From Mixta sp. Marseille-Q2659 (GTDB lineage: Bacteria; Pseudomonadota; Gammaproteobacteria; Enterobacterales; Enterobacteriaceae), in assembly GCF_940807255.1 (NCBI RefSeq), contig NZ_CALNWY010000007.1:104072-168071 (forward strand): a DNA stretch of 64,000 bases, written 5' to 3'. The position numbers and the translations under genes are program-made. Positions 39,560-49,354 of the stretch are shown one piece after another. Numbering within the stretch: the stretch's first letter is position 1; the number at the start of each line of letters is the position of its first letter. The notes beneath the pieces were generated by a model. The model was not told where the DNA came from. It saw only the letters and a list, made by a program, of their open reading frames with translations, and searched no databases.

Positions 39560-40750
39560 TCACCCCGGCTGCTGTACAGGTTCCAGGTGAGCGTTTCGTC
39601 CGGCAGCCATTCCGGTGCAGGCACCTGCGACTGCGATTGCTGCGGTTATCAGTAATGGCACCGTCCAGCCTCCGGACAACTCCTGTACTTTGCCCAGCAA
39701 CAGCGGACCCATCGCCGCCATCAGATAACCGACACTCTGCGCCATGCCTGACAACGCGGCAGCATCACCGGCGTTTTTAGTACGCAGCCCGATGAAGGTC
39801 AGACCCAGCATCATGCTGGCACCTGAGCCAAAGCCGAGAAGCGCAGCCCAAAGCATCGCCAGATTCGGCAAATACAGGATGCCGATAAATGACACCCCGG
39901 TTAACAGGCTGACGCCAGCAGCAGCTAATTTCTGATCGTTAAGACGACGCAGCGTGGCTGCCAGAATCAGGCCGGGAATGGCGGTGGTAAGCTGAAGGAT
40001 GCCATGTACCTCACCAGCCTGAGCTGAAGAGAGTCCACTGTCCGTAAGAATGGCTGGCAGCCAGCCGACAGCAACATAAAACGGCATCGCATTCAGGCCC
40101 ATAAACAAGGTGACCTGCCATGCCAGAGGCGAGCGCCACACCGCGACGGTCGCCGCTTTTTTCTCACCCGCTACTGGCAGCTGATGCTTCTTCTTTAACT
40201 GGGGCAACCATAAAAGCAACGCAAGCAGCGGTGCTAAAACCAGCATGGCTAACGCGATGTTCCAGCCCCAGCTCTGCGTCAGAGGAATGACAATGGCAGA
40301 GCCAATGGCGCCAGCGGCGCCCATGGTGATGGAATATGCCCCTGTTACGGAAGCCACGTTGCCAGAAAAGTCACGCTTTATAAGGCCAGGCAGCAGGACA
40401 TTGCCCAGAGCAATCCCGATACCTATCAATATGGTTCCGCCATAAAGCGCCCAGACACTGCCTGTGGAGCGAAGCAGGATACCCCCCGAAATCACGGCCA
40501 GGGCACCAAAAAGGGTGCGCTCCAGACCGTACTTCCGGGAAATTGATGCACTCAGGGGAGAAAATGCGGCAAATGCCAGTAAAGGCAGTGAGTTAAGCAA
40601 CCCAACGGCAGTGATACTTAACCCAAAATCATGGCGAACGGACTCTAAAACGGGTGCGATAGCGGTAAATGGAACTCGCAGGTTAATGGCAATAAAAAGG
40701 ATGCCGGTCACAAGTATGACAGAAGACCACCTGTTCGTAGTGTAGGACAT
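39560..40750 (-). CDS. nimT: MFS exporter of the CynX/NimT family
   Basis: 396 residues from the ATG at 40748-40750 (MSYTTNRWSS). Twelve membrane helices, with motifs AINLRVPFTAIAPVLESV in helix 1 and SRKYGLERTLFGAL in loop 2-3. It is divergent from an AraC-type regulator in the same arrangement as E. coli nimT (yeaN) and nimR (yeaM), where the pair gives 2-nitroimidazole resistance. The natural substrate is unknown. Confidence 0.85.
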   Translation of the reverse strand: MSYTTNRWSSVILVTGILFIAINLRVPFTAIAPVLESVRHDFGLSITAVGLLNSLPLLAFAAFSPLSASISRKYGLERTLFGALAVISGGILLRSTGSVWALYGGTILIGIGIALGNVLLPGLIKRDFSGNVASVTGAYSITMGAAGAIGSAIVIPLTQSWGWNIALAMLVLAPLLALLLWLPQLKKKHQLPVAGEKKAATVAVWRSPLAWQVTLFMGLNAMPFYVAVGWLPAILTDSGLSSAQAGEVHGILQLTTAIPGLILAATLRRLNDQKLAAAGVSLLTGVSFIGILYLPNLAMLWAALLGFGSGASMMLGLTFIGLRTKNAGDAAALSGMAQSVGYLMAAMGPLLLGKVQELSGGWTVPLLITAAIAVAGACTGMAAGRNAHLEPVQQPG

Positions 40751-40837
40751 AAATTTTGCGTTCTCTGGTAAAAAGAAAGACTTTAAAGGACGCATGAGTT
40801 ACACAATATAGATAACCTGACAACATATAACTAAATC

Positions 40838-41632
40838 ATGCCAGTTAATAAAAAACCGGTGACCTCACCGGATGAGTTTAATGCCGATGCTTTCAGTCAG
40901 GCTGCTATCGCGCTGCATGTATCATCGTCAGGCGAGTATGCAGGTCAGAGTCCGCACGCTCACCGTAAGGGACAACTTATTCTCTCTTTGCGCGGTGCAG
41001 TGAGCTGTAAGGTTCAGGATGCGCTGTGGCTTGTTCCACCGGGACATGCTGTCTGGGTTCCGGGAAAAATCCCCCACAGTTGTCGGGTCACGAAGAATGC
41101 AGACACCTGCTTTTTATTTATTGAGCCCGGCGCGGCAGCGATGCCGGAAACCTGCTGTACCCTTGCTATTACTCCTCTGGTCCGCGAGCTGGTTCTTTTT
41201 CTGGCAGAGCAGGAACATGCTTATTCGCCTGACAGTAAAACCGCGAGGCTGGCAGCGGTGCTGCTGGAACATATACCGGATGTGCCGGTTAAAGCGCTCC
41301 ACCTGCCTGTATCCGACCATCCTAAAATCCGGATTATGGCTGAGGCACTTTTTAATGATCCTGATGACCGGAGAACGCTAAAGCAGTGGGCTGCGCATCT
41401 GGCTACCAGCGAACGATCTCTGGCCAGGCTGATAAAAAATGCGACAGGAATGAGCTTTGGTCGCTGGCGTCAGCAACTGCATTTAATGATTGCGCTGAGC
41501 CATCTGGCAGAAGGCCAATCCGTGCAGCACGTAGCCGGAACGCTGGGATATGATTCGGTCAGTGCGTTTATCACTATGTTCAGAAAAGCGCTGGGGAAGT
41601 CACCAACTCAATATTTTTCATCTCTAAACTAA
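40838..41632 (+). CDS. nimR: AraC-family regulator NimR-like
   Basis: 264 residues. The N-terminal cupin part (SPHAHRKGQLILSLRG, then WVPGKIPHSCRV) precedes two C-terminal helix-turn-helix units (LKQWAAHLATSERSLARLIK and VQHVAGTLGYDSVSAF). Size and divergent position next to nimT match E. coli NimR, which represses that exporter. The 87-bp gap between them must hold both promoters. Confidence 0.85.
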   Translation: MPVNKKPVTSPDEFNADAFSQAAIALHVSSSGEYAGQSPHAHRKGQLILSLRGAVSCKVQDALWLVPPGHAVWVPGKIPHSCRVTKNADTCFLFIEPGAAAMPETCCTLAITPLVRELVLFLAEQEHAYSPDSKTARLAAVLLEHIPDVPVKALHLPVSDHPKIRIMAEALFNDPDDRRTLKQWAAHLATSERSLARLIKNATGMSFGRWRQQLHLMIALSHLAEGQSVQHVAGTLGYDSVSAFITMFRKALGKSPTQYFSSLN

Positions 41633-41673
41633 TCCAAAACGACACCAACCGGAATTTTATAAACAACGCCAAC

Positions 41674-41736
41674 GTCCGCTCCTCGCTCTTAGCGGACATT
41701 AGCTTGGTGTTAGTACGCTTTATGCCAGAAGCAGAC
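41674..41736 (+). repeat. 63-bp palindrome-ended repeat, copy B
   Basis: Same length and same terminal GTCCGCT as copy A at 35511-35573, with the right end AAGCAGAC. The two copies differ at scattered positions only. It follows the nimR stop by about 40 bp. Confidence 0.8.
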
Positions 41737-41894
41737 GTTCAAAGAGTTTCATTATTGATATAACCTGGCCATTTGCTGCATAAGCCTCCACAGCGATTTC
41801 TGTAGCCTGAGGGTGGCAGGTTATCTCAGAAATGTCTTAGCAGTTCGCGCTTACGCCAGACAACCCAAAGCGCCCCGCTATTATTCTGGAAAAT

Positions 41895-42537
41895 CAGTCT
41901 GTGGAAGAAATCTGGGGGGTGGAATGTCACATCAGCAAACGTCTGAATTTGATGGGTATCCATAATGCGCTACAGCTGGCACGCGCCCACCCTACCCTCA
42001 TCCGGAAAAACTTTAACGTGGTTCTGGAGAGAGCCGTACGCGAACTGAACGGCGAATCCCGTATTCCGCTTGAGGAACTGCCCGCTGCTAAGTAACAAAT
42101 TTGCTGCTTCCGCTCTTTAGGTGAGCGCATCACCTCAAAGGTCTCCATGCAGCAGGCGCTGTGCTTGTACGCGACAAGAGCGGCCGAAAAGCTTCGGGGA
42201 GAATGGCAGTTCTGCCGGCGTGTCAGCGTGTTTATTCGCACCGCGCCGCATGCGGTCAACGAGGTGATTTACGGAAACAGCGCCGGAGAAAAGCTCACCC
42301 TGCCCACCTAGGGTACGCGGGACATTATTGGCATGGCCATGCCTTGCTCGATCACATCTGGCTCGAAGGTCGCCAGTACATAAAAGCGGGCATTATGCTC
42401 GATGACTTTATCCCGGACGGAGTGAGTCAGCTCAATTTCTTTGATGACAGGCAGTCACGAAAGAACAGTGTGCAGCTCATGAAAATGCTGGACGGCATTA
42501 ATCAGTCCGAGCGGGGAAACGTGTGATTTGCAGAATA
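41895..42537 (+). pseudogene. umuC: decayed UmuC (DNA polymerase V subunit), C-terminal part, copy 1
   Basis: Starts abruptly at VEEIWGVECHISKRLNLMGI, the middle of the UmuC palm/thumb junction, with no N-terminal catalytic half upstream. The frame has TAA in place of Gln after LEELPAAK, a TAG in PT*GTRDII, a frameshift near 42340, and TGA in place of Trp at GRGNV*FA. Between the breaks the family sequence is clear (RAAEKLRGEWQF, then IWLEGRQYIKAGIMLDDF). It cannot be active. A second umuC relic lies 3 kb downstream in the same orientation. Confidence 0.88.
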
Positions 42538-42614
42538 GGGAGTGAATACCGAATAAAACATGAAGCGAGAGATGCTCAGCCTAGCCTGTACCACACACTG
42601 GGCTGACATTCCGG

Positions 42615-43148
42615 TTGCACGCGTATTATAGCCGGGCAGGCAAACAGGATAATGCCCCGGAAATAAAGAAATTTTCTTGGTTTGAGGTCTTTCACCGCGT
42701 GGCGTTTGGCTACAAAAAGAACTTCTATTTCTGGTGGCAACTGGCGAACTACCTGCACACTCAGCCTTCTGAGCGTAAACGTAAATGGGCCCGCCGTATC
42801 AACTACGGGTTGCTCAGGAAGTAAGGCACAAATATCAGCGTGGCTGCCTTTATCGGCCCGGGTATGAAGCTAAATCATTACGTAGGGATTGTTGTTCGCG
42901 CTGAAAGCGTCATCGGGAAAAATATCAATCTGCGGCAGAACACAACTATCGGACGTAAAGACTCTAAAAACCCTGGTGGCAAGGTATATATTGGCGATAA
43001 CTGCGATATTGGCGACCATACCTGTATTATCGGTGACATCCGAATCGGTGATAACGTGACGATCGGGGCGATGTCATTCGTTAATAAAGATATGCCAGGT
43101 GACAGTGTTGTTTACTCAGAAAAATTGATATCTGTACGCTCAAAGTGA
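42615..43148 (+). pseudogene. serine acetyltransferase-like protein with one in-frame stop
   Basis: 177 codons in one frame from about 42615 with a single TAA at 42822-42824. Before it: FHRVAFGYKKNFYFWW, then YLHTQPSERKRKWARRINY; after it: GPGMKLNHYVGIVVRAES and left-handed beta-helix hexapeptides (KVYIGDNCDIGDHTCIIG, IRIGDNVTIGAMSFV). This is a serine O-acetyltransferase-like enzyme of the kind found in polysaccharide clusters. The stop probably replaced a Tyr (RK-Y-GTNIS in relatives). No start codon with a ribosome site was found, so the 5' end is uncertain. Confidence 0.8.
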
Positions 43149-43212
43149 ATGGCCTGCCCGAACGGCTGCGGATAGCAGCCGGTCCCGGCCTTTGTGCAGC
43201 GTAGAGCGTGGG

Positions 43213-43740
43213 TCACGCATGTTTTCTGATAGCACGCTCATTAAATGCTGCAAGGAAATTACACTCTGAATCCGGCGAGGCGCCTGTAAGACCATCATAA
43301 CCCATCGTTAGTGCCGTACGCAGGATATGCCGTGTGATTTGTCGTGACAGGTCAGTATATACCAGGGCCTGCATCTGCTGCGGCGGCAGCTCCGTTTCAC
43401 CCGATTCGCGACTGAAATGCGCGTGGATCCTGTGCCTACTGCATCATTTCCTGGTCTATATCGCAGGACTTCTCCTGTTTTCCAGCCTTCATGCCAGTGT
43501 TCAGGAATAACGTTTAATGACTCTTTCAGTAAATGATGTTCTTCAACGCGCTGGCGCAGCTGTTCTGCAGCTTTTAAATCAACCGCGCAGTTTAGAATGG
43601 CAGAATGCCAGGCGAGTCACACCTCTTTTGTCCTGGCCCCATCTCTGCGGGCTATTTCAGCGCGGTCGTATAAAATAAAAGCGTCAGGAAGGGCTAATAT
43701 ATCTTCCCTGACACTCTTACTGAAAGCCGATATGAGTTTA
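43213..43740 (-). pseudogene. decayed hypothetical gene
   Basis: On the minus strand, protein-like sequence runs from about 43740 (VREDILALPDAFILYDRAEI) through a TGA near 43617, on to AEQLRQRVEEHHLLKES and HWHEGWKTGEVLRYRP, then needs a frameshift near 43430 to continue as IHAHFSRESGETELPPQQMQ and end with TGA at 43213-43215. Together about 170 residues of an unidentified protein; I do not recognise the family. Confidence 0.55.
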
Positions 43741-43873
43741 TGTAAATATCAGCGTGATACGTAATACCACGTTTTATCGAAGTTTTTGTGCATATTGTTT
43801 AATGACCTAATTTAATAGGCTGCTGTGAAGAAGAACACGAAAAGCTCGCTGCGCACGGGCTTGATTGGTAGTT

Positions 43874-44242
43874 TTAATACAGTTGCGCCACGCGGCAGTC
43901 ATAGATGCAGGCCAGCTTTTCAAGCGTCGCCTTTTGAGGCTTAACTCTTTTCTCCATGTTAGATACGCCCGCCTGAGTAATGCCCAGCGCTTCAGCGACA
44001 TACTCCTGCGAGTAGCCGCGAAAGATGCGCCATGCCGCGTGTAGCGGCACATTTTTGTAATGACGTATATCAACGACAGCGTCGGGAATTGTCTCGTCGT
44101 CATTGTCATCAGACTCAAAGGGTACTGACTCGAAAAACTCATCCAGTTCGCTTTCGGCCGCCAGTCTGTTAAACAGCTCGATAGGGATAACGGCGCTGAT
44201 GCGGTTCCCTTCGGCATCTGTCAAAAATTGTATTGCACTCAT
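43874..44242 (-). CDS. XRE-family antitoxin
   Basis: 122 residues. The C-terminal half is a Cro/C1-type helix-turn-helix (IFRGYSQEYVAEALGITQAG, then VSNMEKR), and the acidic N-terminal half (ESDDNDDETIPD) is probably the toxin-neutralising part. It follows the remains of a RelE/ParE-type toxin gene by 80 bp on the same strand, the toxin-first order of HigBA-like modules. Its own frame is undamaged although the toxin is not functional, so it may survive as an anti-addiction module against related systems. Confidence 0.82.
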   Translation of the reverse strand: MSAIQFLTDAEGNRISAVIPIELFNRLAAESELDEFFESVPFESDDNDDETIPDAVVDIRHYKNVPLHAAWRIFRGYSQEYVAEALGITQAGVSNMEKRVKPQKATLEKLACIYDCRVAQLY

Positions 44243-44322
44243 ACGATTACACTCTTTACATTAAGTTTCAGTGTCCGGGGCAATGCTGGAGAGGCAGACA
44301 AGCGGGTTTCCCCGCCGTCCTT

Positions 44323-44638
44323 TTACCGTTTGCTGTATGTTTTACTTGTTCGTCTCAGCACTTCCACTATCTCGATAATTACAGGCTGACCTTTCACTAC
44401 TTTTCAGAACACGCGGTAGTTGCCTATCACGAGCTTTTAACGTTCCTCTTTGTCAACTGTCAGTTTCATGATCTCAAGGTGCCTGACGTCAGGCCATTTT
44501 TGCAGCTCCTTTAACGTGTGATTTATCGCTGTTCGATACGGTTCAGGGGTTTTGCTTTTCGGCTTTTCGGCTTTTCGGCTTTTCGGCTTTTCGGCTTTTC
44601 GGCTTTTCAGCTTTTCGTTTCCACTCAAGCTCCGGCAT
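44323..44638 (-). pseudogene. RelE/ParE-type toxin destroyed by octamer expansion and two stops
   Basis: From the ATG at 44636-44638 the frame reads MPELEWKRKAEK and enters (CCGAAAAG)n; with eight units it exits out of frame and stops at KQNP. The toxin body is in another frame: TPEPYRTAINHTLKELQKW, then VRHLEIMKLTVDKEER, TAA, KLVIGNYRVF, TGA (for Trp), KVVKGQPVIIEIVEVLRRTS, ending TAA at 44323-44325. With three octamer units the two parts join in frame as EWKRKAEK-PKSK-TPEPYR, the spacing of intact relatives. Both expansion and nonsense changes silence it. Confidence 0.8.
44555..44618 (+). repeat. octanucleotide tandem repeat (CTTTTCGG)8
   Basis: Six perfect CTTTTCGG units (44555-44602) followed by CTTTTCAG and CTTTTCGT. 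The unit length of 8 is not a multiple of 3, so each gain or loss changes the reading frame of the toxin gene that it interrupts, as in contingency loci. Confidence 0.95.
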
Positions 44639-44872
44639 TTGCCTTTCCATGTTAATAAAGAACATATCCCGATGAGATGAGATGAGATTAATATGACTAA
44701 ACTTAGCTGAAAAGAAAAAGTATTTTAGTTATTTGGTGTTGTGTTTAGTTGTAATAAGATAACTAAGCTCGTTTTATTTGGTTATAAAATCATAACTAAA
44801 TCATCCAGTTGATAATTTACAAAGCCTTATTGATACTTTATGGATAAACAATAAACATTAGAGAAATTTGCT

Positions 44873-46044
44873 ATGTTTGCGCTGTCTGACGCTGACAATT
44901 TTTACGCATCTTGCAAAACCGTATTTCGCCCCGATTTGTGCGGGAAACCTATCGTCGTAATCTCAAACAACGACGGGTGCGTGATCGCCCACAGCGCGTA
45001 GTCGAAAGCGCTGGGCATCAAAATGGGTGATCCCCCTGTTCAAAAATGAGCGCTATTTTCGCGAATGTGGGGTCATTGTCTTCAGCTCTAATTACGTCCT
45101 TTACGGTGGCATGAGTCAGAGAATGATGTCTATCCTAGGCGAGATGGTGCTTGATCAGGGGATTTATTCGATTGATGAGAGCTTCTTTGATATGACCGAT
45201 GTTGCCAGTTATATGCCCCTTGAGAAGTTTGGCCATCAGATGAGAAATCGCGTCAGGATGAAGAGGGGTCTTACAATTGGAGTCGGTTTTGGGCCAACAA
45301 AGACGCTGGCTATGCTGGCTATGCTGGCTAACCATACAGCGAAAAAGTGGACACAACAAATGGCCTGGTAGACCTGTCGAGCCTAGTTTGTTAGCAAAAG
45401 CTGATGGCGCTGAATGATATCATCGAGGTGTGGGGCATTGGAGGCAGGATAAGGAAACGTCTGCAGGCTATGGGTATCAATACTGTTCTGGAGCTGGCTA
45501 ACAGTAATACGAATCTGATCAGGAAGAATTTTAACGTCGTTCTGGAACTAACGGTCCGGGAGCTTAACGGAGAGTCCTGCATCGAGCTTGAAGAGGTGCC
45601 TCCTGCTAAACAACAGATTGTCTGCTCAAAATCATCTGGGCAACGTATAACCGAGCTTGAAAACATTTAGCATGCAGTAGTTATGTATGAAATCAGGGCG
45701 GCAGAAAAACTGCGTGAGCAGGGATCCAGGTGCCAGCATATCAGTCTGTTTATTGCTACAGGTCGTTACGGTAATGAGCCTCAATATGCCAATACAGCCT
45801 CACTGATAAGTGAATATCCAACCAGTAATACACGCGACATTATAAACTTCACTATGCGCGGGCTCTCGATTCTATCTGGCGGCAGGGATATCGCTACGCT
45901 AAGGCAGGTATCATGCTGGGTGATTTTTATTAGTCAGGCGTGGCGTGACTGGATATGTTCAGCGGGCAGCTTCCGCGTGCAAATGCAGATGAACTCATGG
46001 CTGTGCTGGATCAAATTAATAAATCCGGACGGGGAAAAATTTGA
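44873..46044 (+). pseudogene. umuC: decayed UmuC, nearly full length, copy 2
   Basis: Starts at the ATG 44873 with the Y-family N-terminus (DADNFYASCKTVFRPDLCGK, then PIVVISNNDGCVIAHSA), with a TAG at about 45000 and frameshifts near 45030, 45330 and 45400. The middle SIDESFFDMTDVASY keeps the catalytic SIDE motif; then VGFGPTKTLAMLA, IRKRLQAMGINTVLELAN and a C-terminus needing two more frameshifts to TGA at 46042-46044. Clearly inactive. No umuD-like frame precedes it, and no LexA box is visible in the AT-rich leader. Confidence 0.88.
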
Positions 46045-46148
46045 TTTGCCGGTAAAATGCTGGTGGCCGCATACCGAAAGGCAGCAGAACTTAATGTCAG
46101 CGAAACTCACTAAGCTCCGCCGCTCCTGCGGGAGTTCGGGCAGATATT

Positions 46149-46523
46149 GTGCTAGCAATGTCCTCGCTCACAGCCATCTTATGGTTCGCCACCGTGGGCG
46201 GTGCGTTAATTTTCCGGATGGGTCATCATAGCCTGACTGGCACGTCGTGGTTTCTGAATGGGTTCTTTATAGCGGATATGTTCTGGACATGCGTGCTTTG
46301 CCTTGTCGGGAACTTCGGTGGCAGGATGCTTGGTCAGCGACTGCTTAAATATTCCTACACTGCCTCGGCCCTTATTTTCAGTTATTATGCGCTCTATGTC
46401 ATTGTGTCAAGATATCGAGAATTTATGGTGGCCGGAGCAGACCAGCAAAACATAGTGATGAGGCGCCGTCCCTATTACTTTGCGAAAGGCATTAATGAAA
46501 TGACTCTGATCGTAAAAACCTAG
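46149..46523 (+). pseudogene. membrane transporter fragment (LysE-like)
   Basis: 124 codons encoding three or four hydrophobic helices (SLTAILWFATVGGALIF, then WFLNGFFIADMFWTCVLCLV and ALIFSYYALYVIVSRY). The pattern resembles the C-terminal half of a LysE/RhtB exporter, but the N-terminal half is absent, so I treat it as a relic. It is convergent with a broken AraC-type gene, and AraC-LysE pairs are common. Confidence 0.5.
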
Positions 46524-47186
46524 CATTATTGCTGTATCAAGCGGACGAAAGTTTCTGTGAAGTAAGTCACAAGCGTAATGCAGGCGAAGCTGCATATGGT
46601 ACTGCAAGGGCGGCATAACCGTATGCTGGGTAAAGAAGCACACAAGATGATATTTACTCCACCCTACCATCTGCGCAAGCCTATCCAGCTGGGGTTTTAC
46701 GCTGAGATTTTCTCTCAGGTATTCAATTACAACGTTGAGCCTCCGTTCGTCATCGTCCTGCAGAAATGCCGGGGTCTCCAGCAGTTCGCCACACAGCAAC
46801 ATCAGCTACTGCTTTTCACTTGCCCCTTCACTTTCTCGCGCAGAAGCCGCAAACCGGTACGGCGCATTAAACAGTAGTCTATTTTCAATAATGCCTTAGC
46901 GCAGAACGGGCGCATGGCTGTCGCTGCGTATATTGCCCTCATCAGCCAGCGGTTTCATGACGCTCTGGGGCATGTGCGCGCTGATAAAATCAACGGACTG
47001 ACTGTCAAAATGCGACGCGTGTAATTTTCCCGGATTATATAAAGTCACCTGCCCACTCTTAACGTATGTGGTTTTACCTGCCAGCCAGATTTCCTCCACA
47101 CCTGTCAGGTTGGCGCTCATGACGTATTCACCATGAAGATGTTTTGGGAAGCCAGCATTACAGGCACTTACGCGGGAGTATTCCAC
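46407..47186 (-). pseudogene. AraC-family regulator with two in-frame stops
   Basis: 259 codons in one frame from GTG 47186, interrupted by TAA at 46896-46898 and TAG at 46806-46808. The N-terminal cupin part (FPKHLHGEYVMSANLTG, then VTLYNPGKLHASHFD) and the C-terminal tandem helix-turn-helix (VVIEYLRENLSVKPQLDRLAQ, given here by its ends VVIEYL and LDRLAQ; then DTAIMLGFYDQSHFINAF) are both well kept. It may already have lost the true start upstream of 47186, where a TAA blocks the frame. Confidence 0.82.
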
Positions 47187-48142
47187 GCTATTAAGGCTGA
47201 ACCACTCTGCAGATTATAGCGACAAAATAACGGGGCCTTATGCAGTAATAGTGAATGATTGTTAACTTTTACTAACCCATTCTCAGCCGGTTTTTTCAAC
47301 TCTCTGGGGCAAAGCTTTCACATTGCCTGAAAGGCTATAAAACTGTCCGGTATCCTTTTGTGGAATGCTGAGTCGGTATTTTACGTTCGGTATTTCTTTT
47401 CCCTACTCTGTATAAAAGAGGGCAGGGCAAAGCCCAGCTTTTAGAAAAAATTTGGCAAGCGAACAGATGAATTCAAAAGATGGTGTGCCCATGCGTTCAT
47501 CTGCAGCCTGACGACAAGCACTCTCTCCCTAGCTGCGTAACAAGCTGACAGCCAATCCGATCACAGGTGCTGCAATATAGTCAGCGGCCACAGTGTCGGG
47601 GCGGTTGCCTTTGCGAAAATCCGTGTGTGGCCTGTACCATTTGCCATGTTCATGAGAAGTACACACTTGCAGGTTATCGTCGCTGCAATTAAACAGTCCA
47701 GCGTGATGAGGAGGACCTGATCAGCATTAGGCTACTTTTTACTTCCCGTAATGCTTGTTCATCATAGCCTTATGCCCGCGAGCAGTCGCCTACCTGATAA
47801 TCGCATAAACTTGCTCATTAAAGCGGAATTAAGCAGTAATCCCATTGGGAATTTCACATTGAAATAAATTCATTAAAATATTTCAAATCAGTAACTTAAA
47901 AATGAAATTTGCATGGGAATTTCATTCTTGTTTCAGGAACTGAGACGTCGCATTTAAGGCAGCGAAAAAGCAGGAAGCTTGCGGCATTTCACCCGCTGCC
48001 TGTTAACTAATCCCTTATAAAGCAGAATAAGAGGCAATAAGTTCACACAACCTTACTTGTACATCTTTTTATTGAATACATGAAAATATTGCACAAAGCA
48101 TTAATAAATGTACACTGGCTAAATTAATTGTCAGCGGAGCGG
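47187..48142. other. leader of the partition operon, non-coding
   Basis: About 950 bp with no supported gene. GC falls sharply towards parA. The last 300 bp hold the TGGGAATTTCA-type repeats listed separately and must carry the parA promoter. Confidence 0.5.
47845..47926. promoter_or_regulatory. candidate Par-protein binding sites upstream of parA
   Basis: TTGGGAATTTCA at 47845-47856 with ATTGAAAT just after it, and the perfect 9-bp inverted repeat AATGAAATT (47901-47909) / AATTTCATT (47918-47926) around ATGGGAATTTCA. The core TGGGAATTTCA recurs in reverse at 50450-50460 behind parB. P1 parS also uses ATTTCAC-like heptamers, so operator or centromere sites are likely. Confidence 0.65.
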
Positions 48143-49354
48143 ATGATGAAAAGTAACTACGGTGGAGTGGATGAAACTGCGCGCAGAGCGAATGCTATGT
48201 TACGCAGTATGAGTGATGACATAATCGATAAGCGCCAAGAATTCGGTCTCGATCAGTTTTATCAGACGTTTACACGTAATGCCGTGGCCAACCTGCCTAA
48301 GCTTAGCCGCCGTGCTGTTGAGCAGGCCATTGAAGAAATGGAATCCAAAGGGCATGTGTTTGGCAAAAAGGATGCCGGGAATGCAAAACATTACGCGCTG
48401 ACTGTTCAAAACGTTGTTGATATCTACGCTCACCGGAAGGTGCCAAAATACCGCGACCTCCATAAGGGCGAAGGTCCATTTGTGATCTTCGTCGTCAATC
48501 TTAAGGGTGGGGTATCCAAAACGGTCAGTACCGTGACGCTTGCTCATGGATTACGCGTTCACCCTGACCTACTGCAGTATGATTTGCGTAATCTGGTTAT
48601 CGACCTGGATCCGCAGGCATCCAGCACCATGTTCCTGAATCAGGCAAACAGCATCGGGTCAATTGTCGAAACCGCCGCTCAGGCCATGCTAAATGATCTT
48701 GATGCGCAACAGCTCAGAGAACAAATCATCAAGCCAACCATCATTCCGGGAGTGGATATTATTCCAGCTTCCATTGATGATGGGTTTGTGGCCAGTCAGT
48801 GGGATCGCTTGGTTCAGGAACACCTGCCCGGCGGGTTGCCTTCTGAAGTCCTGCGCCGAAACATTATCGATAGGGTGGGAAGCGACTATGATTTCATATT
48901 CGTCGATACCGGGCCTCATCTTGACGCATTCATGCTTAATGCTATTGCGGCAAGCGATCTGCTTCTCACGCCAACACCGCCTGCGCAGGTGGATTTCCAC
49001 TCGACCCTGAAATATCTCACCCGCTTACCCGATATGCTGGAGCAGTTGGAAGAGGAGGGGATTACACCGCGTATAAAAGGAAATATTGGCTTCATGTCCA
49101 AGATGACGTCCAAACGTGATCATGAGATGACGCATGGCCTGGCCCGTGACGTGTTTACGTCTTACATCCTGGACGCCACGCTTCCCCGACTGGATGGGTT
49201 TGAGCGCTGCGGGGAAACGTTCGACACCATCGTCAGTGCCGATCCACAGTCATATCCGGGTAGTTCAGAAGCGCTCAAAAATGCCAAACGTGAAGCCGAA
49301 CGCTTTACCCAGGCCGTGTTTAAACGGATTGAGTTCGTTAGAGGGATGCAATAA
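48143..49354 (+). CDS. parA: P1-type plasmid partition ATPase ParA (type Ia)
   Basis: About 403 residues from tandem ATGs at 48143 and 48146, preceded by GGAG; a TTG at 48128 is less likely. The N-terminal helix-turn-helix domain of about 100 residues (LSRRAVEQAIEEMESKGHVF, then KHYALTVQNVVDIY) marks a type Ia ParA that also represses its own operon. The deviant Walker A is NLKGGVSKTVSTV near residue 120, with DLDPQASST and DTGPHLDAFMLN following. It resembles P1 ParA throughout. It positions plasmid copies on the nucleoid together with ParB. Confidence 0.95.
   Translation: MMKSNYGGVDETARRANAMLRSMSDDIIDKRQEFGLDQFYQTFTRNAVANLPKLSRRAVEQAIEEMESKGHVFGKKDAGNAKHYALTVQNVVDIYAHRKVPKYRDLHKGEGPFVIFVVNLKGGVSKTVSTVTLAHGLRVHPDLLQYDLRNLVIDLDPQASSTMFLNQANSIGSIVETAAQAMLNDLDAQQLREQIIKPTIIPGVDIIPASIDDGFVASQWDRLVQEHLPGGLPSEVLRRNIIDRVGSDYDFIFVDTGPHLDAFMLNAIAASDLLLTPTPPAQVDFHSTLKYLTRLPDMLEQLEEEGITPRIKGNIGFMSKMTSKRDHEMTHGLARDVFTSYILDATLPRLDGFERCGETFDTIVSADPQSYPGSSEALKNAKREAERFTQAVFKRIEFVRGMQ

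Noticed and set aside
44538..44628. CRISPR-like array from the regular repeat
   Set aside because: The 8-bp units are directly adjacent with no spacers; it is a tandem microsatellite.
44640..44872. LexA box before the umuC relic
   Set aside because: No CTGT-N8-ACAG match was found in the AT-rich leader.
46578..46877. Plus-strand frame opposite the AraC relic
   Set aside because: Antisense to a recognisable AraC helix-turn-helix region.
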